Positions 1-8,759 of a stretch of DNA of 60,625 bases are shown one piece after another; within the stretch, counting starts at the first letter, position 1; every line of letters begins with the position of its first letter. This DNA comes from Lachnospiraceae bacterium (GTDB taxonomy: Bacteria > Bacillota > Clostridia > Lachnospirales > Lachnospiraceae). A program made the translations under genes and the position numbers. Under the pieces are notes generated by a model. The model was given only the letters and a program-made list of their open reading frames with translations. It had not been told where the DNA came from and did not search any database. The stretch covers positions 1 to 60,625 of the forward strand of contig JAEELW010000023.1 in the NCBI GenBank assembly GCA_016282915.1. The letters are read 5' to 3'.

Positions 1-42
1 CAGCTGCCGGATAAGCATCCCGTCTGCGGCCGCCGGCATAAA

Positions 43-72
43 AAAAGCCACAGCGCGTAAGCTGTGGCTTTT
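43..72. terminator. Bidirectional intrinsic terminator
   Basis: A perfect 12-bp inverted repeat (arms 43-54 and 61-72, AAAAGCCACAGC type) encloses a 6-nt loop. It has A residues on one side and T residues on the other, so it can work on both strands. On the minus strand it lies just past the stop of the LRR lipoprotein gene and probably ends that transcript. Confidence 0.75.
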
Positions 73-87
73 GCCCCAAAGCCTGTT

Positions 88-1494
88 TTATTCGATCGCC
101 GCAGGCGCTTCCGGCGGTGCAGCTTCCTCTGCGGGTGCTTCCGGCGGTGCAGCTTCCTCTGCGGGCGCTTCCTCACCCCCTTCTTCCGCAGGCGGCTCCT
201 CACCGTCCGCCGGATTCAGACGCGGATCATTGTCCTCATAGACATTCTCCGGCTCCTCATATTCCGGATATTTAAAGCCTCCGGGACTGTAGGTTTCATA
301 ACGGAACACCTCGCGCATCCTTGCATAGTAGGAGAAAAAGTGATATCCGTGGTCATCATAACGCCATGCATAGCCCCAGGGATTGCCTGTAAATGCAACC
401 ATGCAATCCGGATGTGCTTCAATGAACTGATCCGAACTCTCCTCGGAGATCCCGTTCCCCACACAGCACAGGCGGTCCAGCTTCATCTTCATGACCGGCG
501 TGATGTCGCGTATTCCCGTATAACTGATATTCAGATATTTTATGCTGTTCATTCCGGATACCGGTGCGATATCCTTTACCCTGCCGCAGTTTGCAAGCTC
601 GAGCCAGGTGAGTGCCGGGCAGTATTGCAGCGGAGAGATATCACTCACGCTCGAACCGGACAGGATCAGGCATTCCAGCTTGTGCATATTGGATATGAAC
701 GAAATATCGCTGATGCCGCTGTCATGACCGAGATCCATATATACCGTCTCCGTACAGTATTTCAGCGGTGCCGTCATGGTATCGTCGATCCCGTGGGTCA
801 TGCGGATGATCGTATCATCGGTAAGCGCGGATTTTTTCCCGACATGAACTCTCCATACAAGTTTTATATCGGGAAACTCGGTCCGGAGCCGTGCCATGAC
901 CTCGTCATCGATCCCGCAGTCATCGAGAACGAAATAACAGCCCTTTCCCAGTACGGCCAGAGCCTCGCGCAGGCTTCCCACGCCCTCGTTCCCGATCTCC
1001 TCATCTTTATACCGTATCACCGTATCCGAAACTGCAAGTCTGTGGCCAAAAAGGTCAAACCTGTAAATATAATGTGCATCGGGTGCGGCATCCATGAGAG
1101 CCCGGACATCCTTCAGGGACAGCCCGGACGAATCGTCCCCGTCCATAAGATTGATCGTTTCCAGCTCCGGCATTTCACCGATCGCTTCACAGATCTCCGG
1201 AACGTCAGATGATTCACAGGCGGACAGATCCAGAAAAGTCGTATCCCTGTCATATTCGGTGCCGAGTATCGTAACGCTGCCCGGCGTCGGTGTCGGTTCT
1301 TCGGTCGGCTTCGTGCTGTTCTCCGTCGGTGTCGCGGCTACTGTCGGGGCTGCGGCCGTTGGTGTGGGGGTGGGGTCCACGGAGCCGTCGCGCCCCCCGG
1401 AGCAGCCGCCCAGCACCAAAACGCCGCTCAGCGCGATAACGGCAAACGAAACACCTGCTGCTTTCGCAGCGTGCATATTCCTGATCCTTTTCAT
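88..1494 (-). CDS. Leucine-rich-repeat lipoprotein with acidic Pro/Ala tail
   Basis: Predicted exported lipoprotein of 468 aa. The start at 1494 (MKRIRNMHAAK) is chosen because an AGGAT motif sits 7 nt upstream and a normal lipoprotein signal follows: basic n-region, hydrophobic stretch, then lipobox LGGC. The open frame extends further upstream, but that part has no signal-like features. After the Cys comes a Pro/Thr-rich spacer (PTPTPTAA) typical of surface linkers. The centre has degenerate leucine-rich repeats (LxxLxLxxC/N spacing, e.g. CPALTWLELANCG and SIKYLNISYTG), usually a protein-binding fold. The C-terminus is a low-complexity EEAAPPEAPA tail encoded by direct repeats at about 110-175. 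It would act outside the membrane; the ligand is unknown. It is a single gene followed by a terminator at 43-72. Confidence 0.82.
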   Translation of the reverse strand: MKRIRNMHAAKAAGVSFAVIALSGVLVLGGCSGGRDGSVDPTPTPTAAAPTVAATPTENSTKPTEEPTPTPGSVTILGTEYDRDTTFLDLSACESSDVPEICEAIGEMPELETINLMDGDDSSGLSLKDVRALMDAAPDAHYIYRFDLFGHRLAVSDTVIRYKDEEIGNEGVGSLREALAVLGKGCYFVLDDCGIDDEVMARLRTEFPDIKLVWRVHVGKKSALTDDTIIRMTHGIDDTMTAPLKYCTETVYMDLGHDSGISDISFISNMHKLECLILSGSSVSDISPLQYCPALTWLELANCGRVKDIAPVSGMNSIKYLNISYTGIRDITPVMKMKLDRLCCVGNGISEESSDQFIEAHPDCMVAFTGNPWGYAWRYDDHGYHFFSYYARMREVFRYETYSPGGFKYPEYEEPENVYEDNDPRLNPADGEEPPAEEGGEEAPAEEAAPPEAPAEEAAPPEAPAAIE

Positions 1495-1796
1495 AAACTT
1501 TATCCTGAAGATCCGGTGGTTTACATAACCCTCCCGGATGATATCCCTTTCCGTTCCGCATATGCGGTACTGTTCGTCAGCCTCCGCCGCTCCTCGGCGT
1601 TTTCCTTTCCCATATTTACCGGAAAGCTCGCTGCACATAAATGATTGTACCCTAGATTGTCCGTCCGTCAAGCCTTTTTTTTATCTTTCCGCGGTAAATC
1701 CCGCAGGCGGCGGAAAGGCGCTCTGTTACTGTTCAGCCACGGCCACGCACTTGCGGCGTGGCAGCGGGCCGATACTCTGATCAGCAGGCCTGCCGG

Positions 1797-1838
1797 CACA
1801 ATATCGGCATTGTGGCCGCCTGCGATTTCTGATACAAT
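1797..1838 (+). promoter_or_regulatory. Putative promoter and overlapping palindrome of the GH39 gene
   Basis: A TTGTGG hexamer (1810-1815) and TACAAT (1833-1838) are 17 bp apart, upstream of the GH39 start at 1889. A perfect inverted repeat, CACAAT (1797-1802) and ATTGTG (1809-1814), overlaps the -35 hexamer and could be a repressor site. The rest of 1672-1888 has a short GC hairpin near 1742-1762 but no gene. Confidence 0.45.
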
Positions 1839-1888
1839 AAAAAATGTTTCCGTAAATATTTATACCCGTGTAAAGGAGATCCCTCTAT

Positions 1889-3388
1889 ATGATCAGAGAA
1901 AAGATCCTCGTGGATGCAGACAAAAAAGTTTTCTTCCGCAATAATGTGGATTACTGCGTCGGAACCGGCCGGCTCGGCCTGGCTCTGACGGAGGAGTACT
2001 TAAAAGAGCTTGCCTATGTGCAGGAAATGATCGGTTTTTCCTTCATCCGCGGGCACGGCCTGTTTTCGGATGACGTGGCGATCTATCATGAATATGAAGA
2101 AAACGGCGAGACAAAGGTCGAATACAACTACACCTACATCGACCGCATCTTCGACAGCTACTTAAAACTCGGGATCCGTCCCTATCTGGAACTGGGCTTC
2201 ATGCCCGGGCAGCTGGCAAGCGGCAGCCAGACGATCTTCTATTGGAAAGGAAACACCACGCCGCCGAAGGATTATAAAAAATGGACGGATATGGTGGTCG
2301 CTCTCCTCGATCATCTGAAGAAGCGCTACGGCGACGAAGTGACCGGCTGGCCCATCGAGGTCTGGAACGAGCCCAATCTGCCCGGCTTCTGGTATAAAGC
2401 CGATATGGAAGAATACTTCCGCCTCTTTAAGGAAAGCTTTACGGCGATCAAGGCCTATGACAGCCGCTTTCAGGTGGGAGGTCCCGCCATCTGCGGCGTA
2501 AGGGACGCCGAATGGATCAAAGCCTTCCTGGAATTCTGCAAAAAAGAAGGGCTGCGCCCCGACCGCATCACCCGCCATCACTATACGGTGGAGTTTCCGG
2601 AGCGTATCGGACATTATGATTATTCCAAACTGGAAGATCCCGTGATGCGTTTTGAAAACCTTAAGTCTACACGGGATATCGTAGACTCCTATGAGGAATT
2701 CAAGGGCCTGCCGATCCACCTGACGGAGTTTTCCACTTCCTATACCCCGAAGGGTGTGATCCATGACACCAACATCAACGCCGCCTACCTGGCCGGACAG
2801 CTCGCCGGGCTCGGAGATGTGAACGAGGCGTATTCCTACTGGACCTTCGGTGACGTGTTTGAAGAGCAGGGCGTGCCCGACTCCCTCTTCCATGGCGGTT
2901 TCGGCATGGTGGCTGCCGGGAATATCCCCAAACCCACCTTCTGGACCTTTTATTTCTATAAACAGCTGAAGCTTTTCAGTGAAAACTGCGTCTACAGGGA
3001 CAGCTCCTCCGTGATCGTAAAAAGCGATAAGGGCTATGCCGGAATCCTCTGGAACATCGACGGGGACGACCTGACCAAAGAGCTTACTCTCCCGCTTCCG
3101 GAGGGCGAATATACCCTGATCAGCAAGACCGTGGACGAAAAGTGCTGCAATCCCTTAAAACTCTGGCACGATATGGGCGAGCCGGCCTATCCGACCGCGG
3201 AAGAGACCGAACTGATCAAAAGTGCGGCACAGCCCCTGACCGGAAGCGCCATCATCAAGGTCGAAAACGACGCTGCTGCCGTAGCGCTTCCCGTGAACAA
3301 AAACGGGGTCGTATACTTTACGCTCACAACCCGCCGTTTCACTCCCGACCGGGGCTACGATTACGAAAAGGTGGTCTCTTTCCACTGA
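1889..3388 (+). CDS. Glycoside hydrolase family 39, beta-xylosidase-like
   Basis: Cytoplasmic glycosidase of 499 aa without a signal peptide, so it should act on imported xylo-oligosaccharides or related short glycans. The family signature is clear. The general acid/base Glu is E161 in EVWNEPNL, and the nucleophile is E280 in IHLTEFSTSYTPK. The 119-residue gap fits the (beta/alpha)8 fold of GH39 enzymes, whose characterised xylosidases carry these residues near positions 160 and 277. A C-terminal beta-sandwich begins near residue 370. The start has a TAAAGGAGA ribosome site 9 nt upstream. An FHA-domain gene follows after 34 nt in the same operon. Xylosidase is the commonest GH39 activity, but alpha-L-iduronidase and other specificities exist, so the substrate is inferred. 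Confidence 0.88.
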   Translation: MIREKILVDADKKVFFRNNVDYCVGTGRLGLALTEEYLKELAYVQEMIGFSFIRGHGLFSDDVAIYHEYEENGETKVEYNYTYIDRIFDSYLKLGIRPYLELGFMPGQLASGSQTIFYWKGNTTPPKDYKKWTDMVVALLDHLKKRYGDEVTGWPIEVWNEPNLPGFWYKADMEEYFRLFKESFTAIKAYDSRFQVGGPAICGVRDAEWIKAFLEFCKKEGLRPDRITRHHYTVEFPERIGHYDYSKLEDPVMRFENLKSTRDIVDSYEEFKGLPIHLTEFSTSYTPKGVIHDTNINAAYLAGQLAGLGDVNEAYSYWTFGDVFEEQGVPDSLFHGGFGMVAAGNIPKPTFWTFYFYKQLKLFSENCVYRDSSSVIVKSDKGYAGILWNIDGDDLTKELTLPLPEGEYTLISKTVDEKCCNPLKLWHDMGEPAYPTAEETELIKSAAQPLTGSAIIKVENDAAAVALPVNKNGVVYFTLTTRRFTPDRGYDYEKVVSFH

Positions 3389-3422
3389 AAAAACAAATGA
3401 CTATGACTAAGGAGGATCCGCA

Positions 3423-3851
3423 ATGTCAGACACTTCATCCAAAAACAACGAAAATGAATTCAACGAGGCTACGGACAGCACCATAAATATCAACACCGCC
3501 TGGATCGGCAAAGTCCTGTCCGGTGAGGAACTCCCTTTCGAAAAGAAAGAGAACGCTGCTGCCGCCTTACTCAATCCCGACAGCGGAAAGATCACCTATA
3601 TTGATCACTATCCTTTCTCCATCGGCAGAAACGGCGGTGATGTGCAGGCCGATCTTTCCCTGGACGATCATCTGGTCAGCCGCATCCATGCCCATATCGA
3701 AAAGAAGGACGGGCAGGATCATATCGTAAATGACCACGCCATGAACGGAACTTTCTTAAACGGCAAAAAGCTGGAGGACAGCGTCCCCGCCCCCCTTTCC
3801 AAAAACGACGACATCCGTCTCGGGAACACGAAACTGATCTATATGGTCTGA
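3423..3851 (+). CDS. FHA-domain protein
   Basis: Small soluble protein of 142 aa whose second half is a forkhead-associated domain, a phosphothreonine-peptide binder. The diagnostic elements are in order: GR at residues 68-69 (FSIGRNGG), the SxxH stretch SRIHA at 86-90, and NGTFLNG at 108-114. All core binding residues are kept. The first 55 residues are polar and probably disordered. The start has a perfect AAGGAGGATCCGCA leader. It is the second gene after a GH39 glycosidase and ends at a strong terminator. FHA proteins usually read Ser/Thr-kinase signals. No kinase or phosphatase lies nearby, so its partner must be encoded elsewhere. Confidence 0.9.
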   Translation: MSDTSSKNNENEFNEATDSTININTAWIGKVLSGEELPFEKKENAAAALLNPDSGKITYIDHYPFSIGRNGGDVQADLSLDDHLVSRIHAHIEKKDGQDHIVNDHAMNGTFLNGKKLEDSVPAPLSKNDDIRLGNTKLIYMV

Positions 3852-3905
3852 ATAACGTCAAGGCAAAACAGTACGACCGGAGATGGTAACTGTTTCCACG
3901 AAGAA

Positions 3906-3936
3906 GCCGCGGGATCGCTCCCGCGGCCTTTCTTTT
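3906..3936 (+). terminator. Intrinsic terminator of the GH39-FHA operon
   Basis: A 9-bp perfect stem (GCCGCGGGA, 3906-3914, with 3919-3927), tetraloop TCGC, then a T-rich run CTTTCTTTT. It lies 55 nt after the FHA stop. In the other direction it may also end the minus-strand gene at 3963, but the T-run is weak there. Confidence 0.85.
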
Positions 3937-3962
3937 ACGTATAGCTTGTATAACGCTGTTAC

Positions 3963-6900
3963 TTAGGATTTCTTTGCCTTTTTCGCCTTTACGGTCACGG
4001 TCTTTGTTACACCGCCATTGAAGGTGAGTGTAAGTTTCACGCTTCCGCTCTTGCCCGTAAGGGTCTTCACGTTGACCTCAGTCCGGTCATATTCGTTGAC
4101 GACAAATTCTCCGCCTTTGGCAGTCCCAGGCTCCACCTGGTTGGGGATCACTACCCTGAGATTTCCGCCCTTATCCTTATAGGTGCATAGGATATTGACG
4201 CTGCTGTTCACTTTTCCCGCAGTATTGCCGATCACGGGCACTGCTGCCGTCCGTACCTTCGGCGTCGTCTTCTTTGCCTTCACGTTCTTTAAGGTGATCA
4301 CGATATTTTCGCTGCCGTGTTTCAGCGTAAACTTCATATCACCGATGTTCAGGTTCTTCGCCGTCAGGCTGTTGTCATCGAAATAGATATACATATTTCC
4401 CTGAAGATCCCTTGACGCATGGACTATATTCTTACTGCATTCGACATCCCAACCGGTAAAACCAAGCTGCGCATCCTTACATACCGGCGTTATCACCATG
4501 GCCTGTCCGGTCACCACATCATATTTCTGCACAACTTTCAGGCTGATGGTCTGATCCAGGGGCTTATCGCTTACCTTCACCTTATATTTCAGCTTCGCAC
4601 TTCCGCCTTTCTGGCTGATCTCTACCGTATAATTGCCCGGCTTCGTAGTTGCCTGAGCCTGGATGAAGAGCCGCCCGGTACCATCGACCCCTGCCACTTC
4701 GCTTCCCTTGGTAACTTCCACCGCATCCCCGGTGACCGGCTGGCCGTTCAGCCACAGCTGGGACTGGAAATTATGGCCCGCTAAGGTCTTGTTAATGACC
4801 ATGGTTTTTTTCGCAGGCAGATCCGAGCTCAGCACATCCTTTGTTGTGCTCTGTACGTTAAACTTCAGTTCAATGGGGCTTTCCCAGCCATCATACTGGA
4901 TGGAGAGCTTCGCACCCTTTCCGGCGGTAGTAGTGTGGAACTGGACATAACCATAGGCGTCTCCAATGGCCGCGATGCTGCCGTATTTGACTTTAGCTCC
5001 ATACAGGAAGAAAGGAGTATAGATCCCGGCTTCGTTCTTGCACAGTACCTGAGTGTTCACAAGGGTGTCTGCGCCTTCATGGATCGTCACGGATGTGGTC
5101 GTAAGCTTCAGCGTAGGCTTTTTGTACTCTACAGGCATCACATATTCCACAAACTCGCCATTTTCAAGTTCAAATTGCAGTATGCAGTTTGCGGGGCTTG
5201 CCGCCTTTTTCCGGTTCACACCTTCCTTTAAGCTAACCGTGATCATGTTTCCGTAAAGCGTTGCGTTATAGAAAGCAGCAGACTTTTTATTGCTGTTCTG
5301 AATCCCCGCGCCGCCCAAAGCTGCGACCTCGTAACTTGCGGAGGTCCTGGTAAAGAGATTCCACACGGCATCTTCCGTATTATAGATCTTTTGTGCGGCC
5401 AGTACAACTTTCGCCGCCACCTTGCCGTCCTTATCTACGATGGTCGTATGAGACGGATCGAGATCGCCATCCTCGGGCTCGACGATCCCTACTTCCTCCG
5501 AAAAATCAAAGCCGTTGTTCTGCAGAAGGATCGCCTGCCCGTTGTCCTTCGTGCTCTCTGCGCTCAGCATTCCGCCCTGCATCTGCAGTTTTGTCGCATC
5601 CACGGCCAGATCATAGCTCTCGACCGAAAGTCTTCCGCTGCTCATTCTTAATATATCCGCCGTGATGCCTCTGCTGCCGATGCCGCCGGCTTTTACCGTA
5701 AAGCTTCCGTTCTCGATCTCGATATTTCCCGAATTGCAGTCGGCCGCGATACAATCCTTACCCGTCAGTTCGATATTGATGCTGCCGCCGCCGCCCATCC
5801 ATACCGCGGTCTGATCCAGACCATTCATGCTGTCTCCGCTTCCGTGGATCTCTACGCTGCCGCCATACAGTTCCATACCTTTCTGGGCGGAAAGAGCATA
5901 CAGGCCGCTTCCGCTCTTATCAATGATCAGTGAAGAACCCTGATCTACATCTAACCAGCCGGAAATGTTGACGCCCCACTTTCCATCCGTCACTTCGCTC
6001 GCTTCGATGCGGCTGTTACCTTCCAGATCAACGTCTCCATATACTTCCAGGATCGCGTTCTTCAGATGTCCCTGGTCCGCCAGACGGACATATCCGTTAT
6101 CCAGCATCATCTCTCCGGCAATGACCGCCGCTTTCGCATCAACGCTGCTGTTCCAGACATTAAGCGCTCCGTGATCAACAGAAATGGCTGCTTCCGGATA
6201 CTCATAATCAAAGCTCAGGTCCGCATCTTCCAGAGTCAGCGTATTATTGCCGTTCACATAGATCCCGTAGTTCGGGTATAACTCCCCAACGAAATTTACT
6301 TTCCCGACGATCTTCAGCGGCTGGTCCGCATAGATGCTTGCTTTGATGAGATCCGGGCCAATATATAAGTTTTGAAGCGTCGCCCCCTCCCCTTTGAAGG
6401 TCAGGGTCCTGTTTACCGGATCGTAGCTTGCATCGATATTTTCATTCTCCGGGAAGATATCATCGGCGTTCTTATCACTGATCTGCCTGCCGTCGACCCA
6501 CACATTGTAATAGGTCCCGCCGTCGATCAGCACATGCTTTGCCGGAGTGGTACCGTCCGCTTCCACGATGTCCTTGCCCACGATCTTGCCGCCGGAAGGC
6601 AGTGCGATGTCCACGCCGCTCTTCAGATCAAAGCCGTCTGTGGAAACGATCGCCTGTTCGCCGCCCTCTGCTTCGAGCTTGCCGGAACTCATTTCGAGGA
6701 ATTTACAGGATATGCCGTTTTTCTCTGTCCCGACCGCATAGATCGTCGAATTTGTCGGGTTTAAAAGGCCTACGACATTCAGCCCGGTAGCCTTTCCGTC
6801 TACCAGGATCACACTGTCCTCCGCCCGGAGATCTTTATTTACGATAAGGCTGCTCGTCAACGACCCGTTCGACAGGTTACTGACCTTTAAATAGCTGTCC

Positions 6901-8570
6901 TTCGCTGTGAGGTTTCCGTTAACCAGCACAGCTGTCAGACCGCCGGAATTCGATGCCTCCAGCCACCCCTGATCCATGTTCAGATTGCCGTATACCCAGA
7001 CCCCTGCTGCGGCAGAAGTCCCGGAGAATTTTACGCTGCCTTCCAGAGACATATCCCCTTCCACATAAAGTCCCTGCAGGCTGTTCGTGACATTCAGTTC
7101 AACCAGCGCATCTTTTTTCACCTGCAGATCATTACAGTTTATCGGAGTACTGGAAGCAGAAGAGCCGGCATTCACCTTAAGTTTTCCGTTTACAACCAGA
7201 TCCTTTTTGGGCACATAAACTGCTGACGACTTTACTTTGATATCAAGCTCACCGTTAATGGTCAGCTTCCCGATCGTATCGTCCGCCATCTTTATGCCGT
7301 CAGCTGCCTCCGTATTTTCCAGTGTAGCGTTACCCTCGATGTTCAGAGGTCCTTCGGTCTTTTCTATGAGGGCACCGTTATGTATACCCTCAACACCCGT
7401 TACGTTTCCTTCAAACATAAGCGTTGAGGTATTGGGATTATATGTGGCTTTTCCTCCCACGACACCGGGGATAGCTTTACGGTTTGCCGCCGTCACCTCA
7501 TGTTCCCCGACCCAGATCTTATAATGCTCCGGCATACGGATCCTGACAAAACCCGGGATATCTCCGTCCATGTTAAAGATCGTCTTCCCGTCATTGGAGA
7601 TAATGCCGTCCTCGGGCTCCTCGATATAAGGCTGCTCCTCCATATACTCATCGATCTTCATACCATGATGTATAAAGAATGCATACAAGCCCCCATGAGC
7701 GGCAATGTTGCCGCGCAAAAGCACCGCTCCGCACTTTCCTTCCTCATTACCGATCGCTACGCTGTAATCGCCGTATACATATACACTTACATCACCGTCC
7801 AGTACGATCGGCGTATCGTCAGTGGTCAGATTATCCACGTATAAGCCGCTGTGGACAGGTCCATCGTCCGGTCCCTGCGTCACAGTCAGCTTACCATAAT
7901 TCTCTATCCGGTCCGCACAATGGATGCCGCTGCAGCTGCCGGCCTTGCCCGATGCTTTTTTATTCTTCAGTGTTACAGCGGTCTCACCCCCATAACGAAC
8001 ATCCAGTATGTTCGCATATATGGCACTGATCGTGGAATCGGCCGCCAGGTCCAGATTGACTGTCAGCTTACCCCTGACTTCAAAATCTCCCTTCGGCGTA
8101 TATACTCCGTAACCTGCCGTGTCAAAACAAATATCCGCGCCCTCAGAAATATTTACCAACAACACGCCATCATCGGCCCCCAGACCCACGACCGCCGGAT
8201 CTGTGGAAGCGAATTTCGCATTTCCCTGCAACTCTATATACGTACCATAGGTTTCATTGTGAAGTTTATCTGTATCCACATACAGAAGGAATTTCCTTCC
8301 ATCCGCTGTCTTATGGATGCCGTCATCGCCGTCCTTGCCGATAAAGTTCCCGCTGAATTTGACGACCCCACCATCACCATAAGCTTCGATCGTTGCCTTT
8401 CCCTGCTTCCCCTCGATCTCCAGATGTTCGGAAGTAAACTCCTCATTCCCGATCCAGATCCCGTAGTGCTCCTCTGCCGCAAATACCTTCAGTTCCGGTA
8501 AGGGCACTGTGACCAGGATCATCAGGAAAGTCATGATCAGGCTTAGACAACGTTTCAATTTCTTACTCAT
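3963..8570 (-). CDS. Giant secreted repeat protein A (1535 aa)
   Basis: Sec-exported protein with a signal peptide over residues 1-32 (ending near KVFAAEE) and an AAGGAGG site before the ATG. The body has three modules of about 320-370 aa. Each opens with an aromatic/Trp motif: YGIWIGNEEF (about 37), YKIWVGEHEV (about 347) and YNVWVDGRQI (about 686). Each continues with a SYDP..RTLTF-like strand and long ladders of short Gly/Asn/Asp-rich strands (LTINGELDI, DLVVNGKLKV) that suggest a beta-solenoid. From about residue 1060 a different all-beta region of roughly 475 aa ends in Lys-rich repeats (KAKKAKKS). No LPXTG, SLH or other anchor is seen. It is paralogous to the gene at 8760-13610. A role as adhesin or glycan-binding wall protein is an inference; carbohydrate-binding repeat families would be the first comparison. 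Confidence 0.85.
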   Translation of the reverse strand: MSKKLKRCLSLIMTFLMILVTVPLPELKVFAAEEHYGIWIGNEEFTSEHLEIEGKQGKATIEAYGDGGVVKFSGNFIGKDGDDGIHKTADGRKFLLYVDTDKLHNETYGTYIELQGNAKFASTDPAVVGLGADDGVLLVNISEGADICFDTAGYGVYTPKGDFEVRGKLTVNLDLAADSTISAIYANILDVRYGGETAVTLKNKKASGKAGSCSGIHCADRIENYGKLTVTQGPDDGPVHSGLYVDNLTTDDTPIVLDGDVSVYVYGDYSVAIGNEEGKCGAVLLRGNIAAHGGLYAFFIHHGMKIDEYMEEQPYIEEPEDGIISNDGKTIFNMDGDIPGFVRIRMPEHYKIWVGEHEVTAANRKAIPGVVGGKATYNPNTSTLMFEGNVTGVEGIHNGALIEKTEGPLNIEGNATLENTEAADGIKMADDTIGKLTINGELDIKVKSSAVYVPKKDLVVNGKLKVNAGSSASSTPINCNDLQVKKDALVELNVTNSLQGLYVEGDMSLEGSVKFSGTSAAAGVWVYGNLNMDQGWLEASNSGGLTAVLVNGNLTAKDSYLKVSNLSNGSLTSSLIVNKDLRAEDSVILVDGKATGLNVVGLLNPTNSTIYAVGTEKNGISCKFLEMSSGKLEAEGGEQAIVSTDGFDLKSGVDIALPSGGKIVGKDIVEADGTTPAKHVLIDGGTYYNVWVDGRQISDKNADDIFPENENIDASYDPVNRTLTFKGEGATLQNLYIGPDLIKASIYADQPLKIVGKVNFVGELYPNYGIYVNGNNTLTLEDADLSFDYEYPEAAISVDHGALNVWNSSVDAKAAVIAGEMMLDNGYVRLADQGHLKNAILEVYGDVDLEGNSRIEASEVTDGKWGVNISGWLDVDQGSSLIIDKSGSGLYALSAQKGMELYGGSVEIHGSGDSMNGLDQTAVWMGGGGSINIELTGKDCIAADCNSGNIEIENGSFTVKAGGIGSRGITADILRMSSGRLSVESYDLAVDATKLQMQGGMLSAESTKDNGQAILLQNNGFDFSEEVGIVEPEDGDLDPSHTTIVDKDGKVAAKVVLAAQKIYNTEDAVWNLFTRTSASYEVAALGGAGIQNSNKKSAAFYNATLYGNMITVSLKEGVNRKKAASPANCILQFELENGEFVEYVMPVEYKKPTLKLTTTSVTIHEGADTLVNTQVLCKNEAGIYTPFFLYGAKVKYGSIAAIGDAYGYVQFHTTTAGKGAKLSIQYDGWESPIELKFNVQSTTKDVLSSDLPAKKTMVINKTLAGHNFQSQLWLNGQPVTGDAVEVTKGSEVAGVDGTGRLFIQAQATTKPGNYTVEISQKGGSAKLKYKVKVSDKPLDQTISLKVVQKYDVVTGQAMVITPVCKDAQLGFTGWDVECSKNIVHASRDLQGNMYIYFDDNSLTAKNLNIGDMKFTLKHGSENIVITLKNVKAKKTTPKVRTAAVPVIGNTAGKVNSSVNILCTYKDKGGNLRVVIPNQVEPGTAKGGEFVVNEYDRTEVNVKTLTGKSGSVKLTLTFNGGVTKTVTVKAKKAKKS

Positions 8571-8655
8571 TTTCCTGCCTCCTTCTTTTGTGTGATAGAA
8601 AACTGCATCTTACTTGAATCATAAAGCTTTTTTCGGCTGTCGGCTACCGCCAAAA

Positions 8656-8672
8656 GTAGGTATTTTACCTGC
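8656..8672 (-). promoter_or_regulatory. Palindrome upstream of secreted protein A
   Basis: An inverted repeat of 7+7 bp around a 3-nt loop (GTAGGTA/TACCTGC, one mismatch) lies about 85 nt upstream of the start at 8570. It is a possible operator. No convincing -35/-10 pair could be fixed around it, so this is only a candidate. Confidence 0.25.
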
Positions 8673-8702
8673 TTTTCCATTTTATAATGCCAGGTTTACA
8701 AA

Positions 8703-8741
8703 CTCATGAGCCGAATCATGCAAGCATGTTCGTCTCATGAG
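8703..8741 (-). terminator. Long-stem terminator after secreted protein B
   Basis: The two arms (8703-8721 and 8724-8741), both starting with CTCATGAG, pair over 18 positions with two mismatches around a minimal loop. On the minus strand the hairpin is followed by GTTTGTA. It lies just after the stop of the gene at 8760, separating it from the paralogue downstream. Confidence 0.65.
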
Positions 8742-8759
8742 CTTTTGACCCTGACATCA

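Noticed and set aside
1740-1765. Terminator at the GCCACGC/GCGTGGC hairpin upstream of the GH39 gene
   Set aside because: The 7-bp stem is not followed by T residues on either strand.
8571-8700. Riboswitch before secreted protein A (c-di-GMP type considered)
   Set aside because: GGCGGTAGCCGACAGCCG-like bases look structured, but the conserved core of the c-di-GMP-I aptamer is not present; only a palindrome can be supported.
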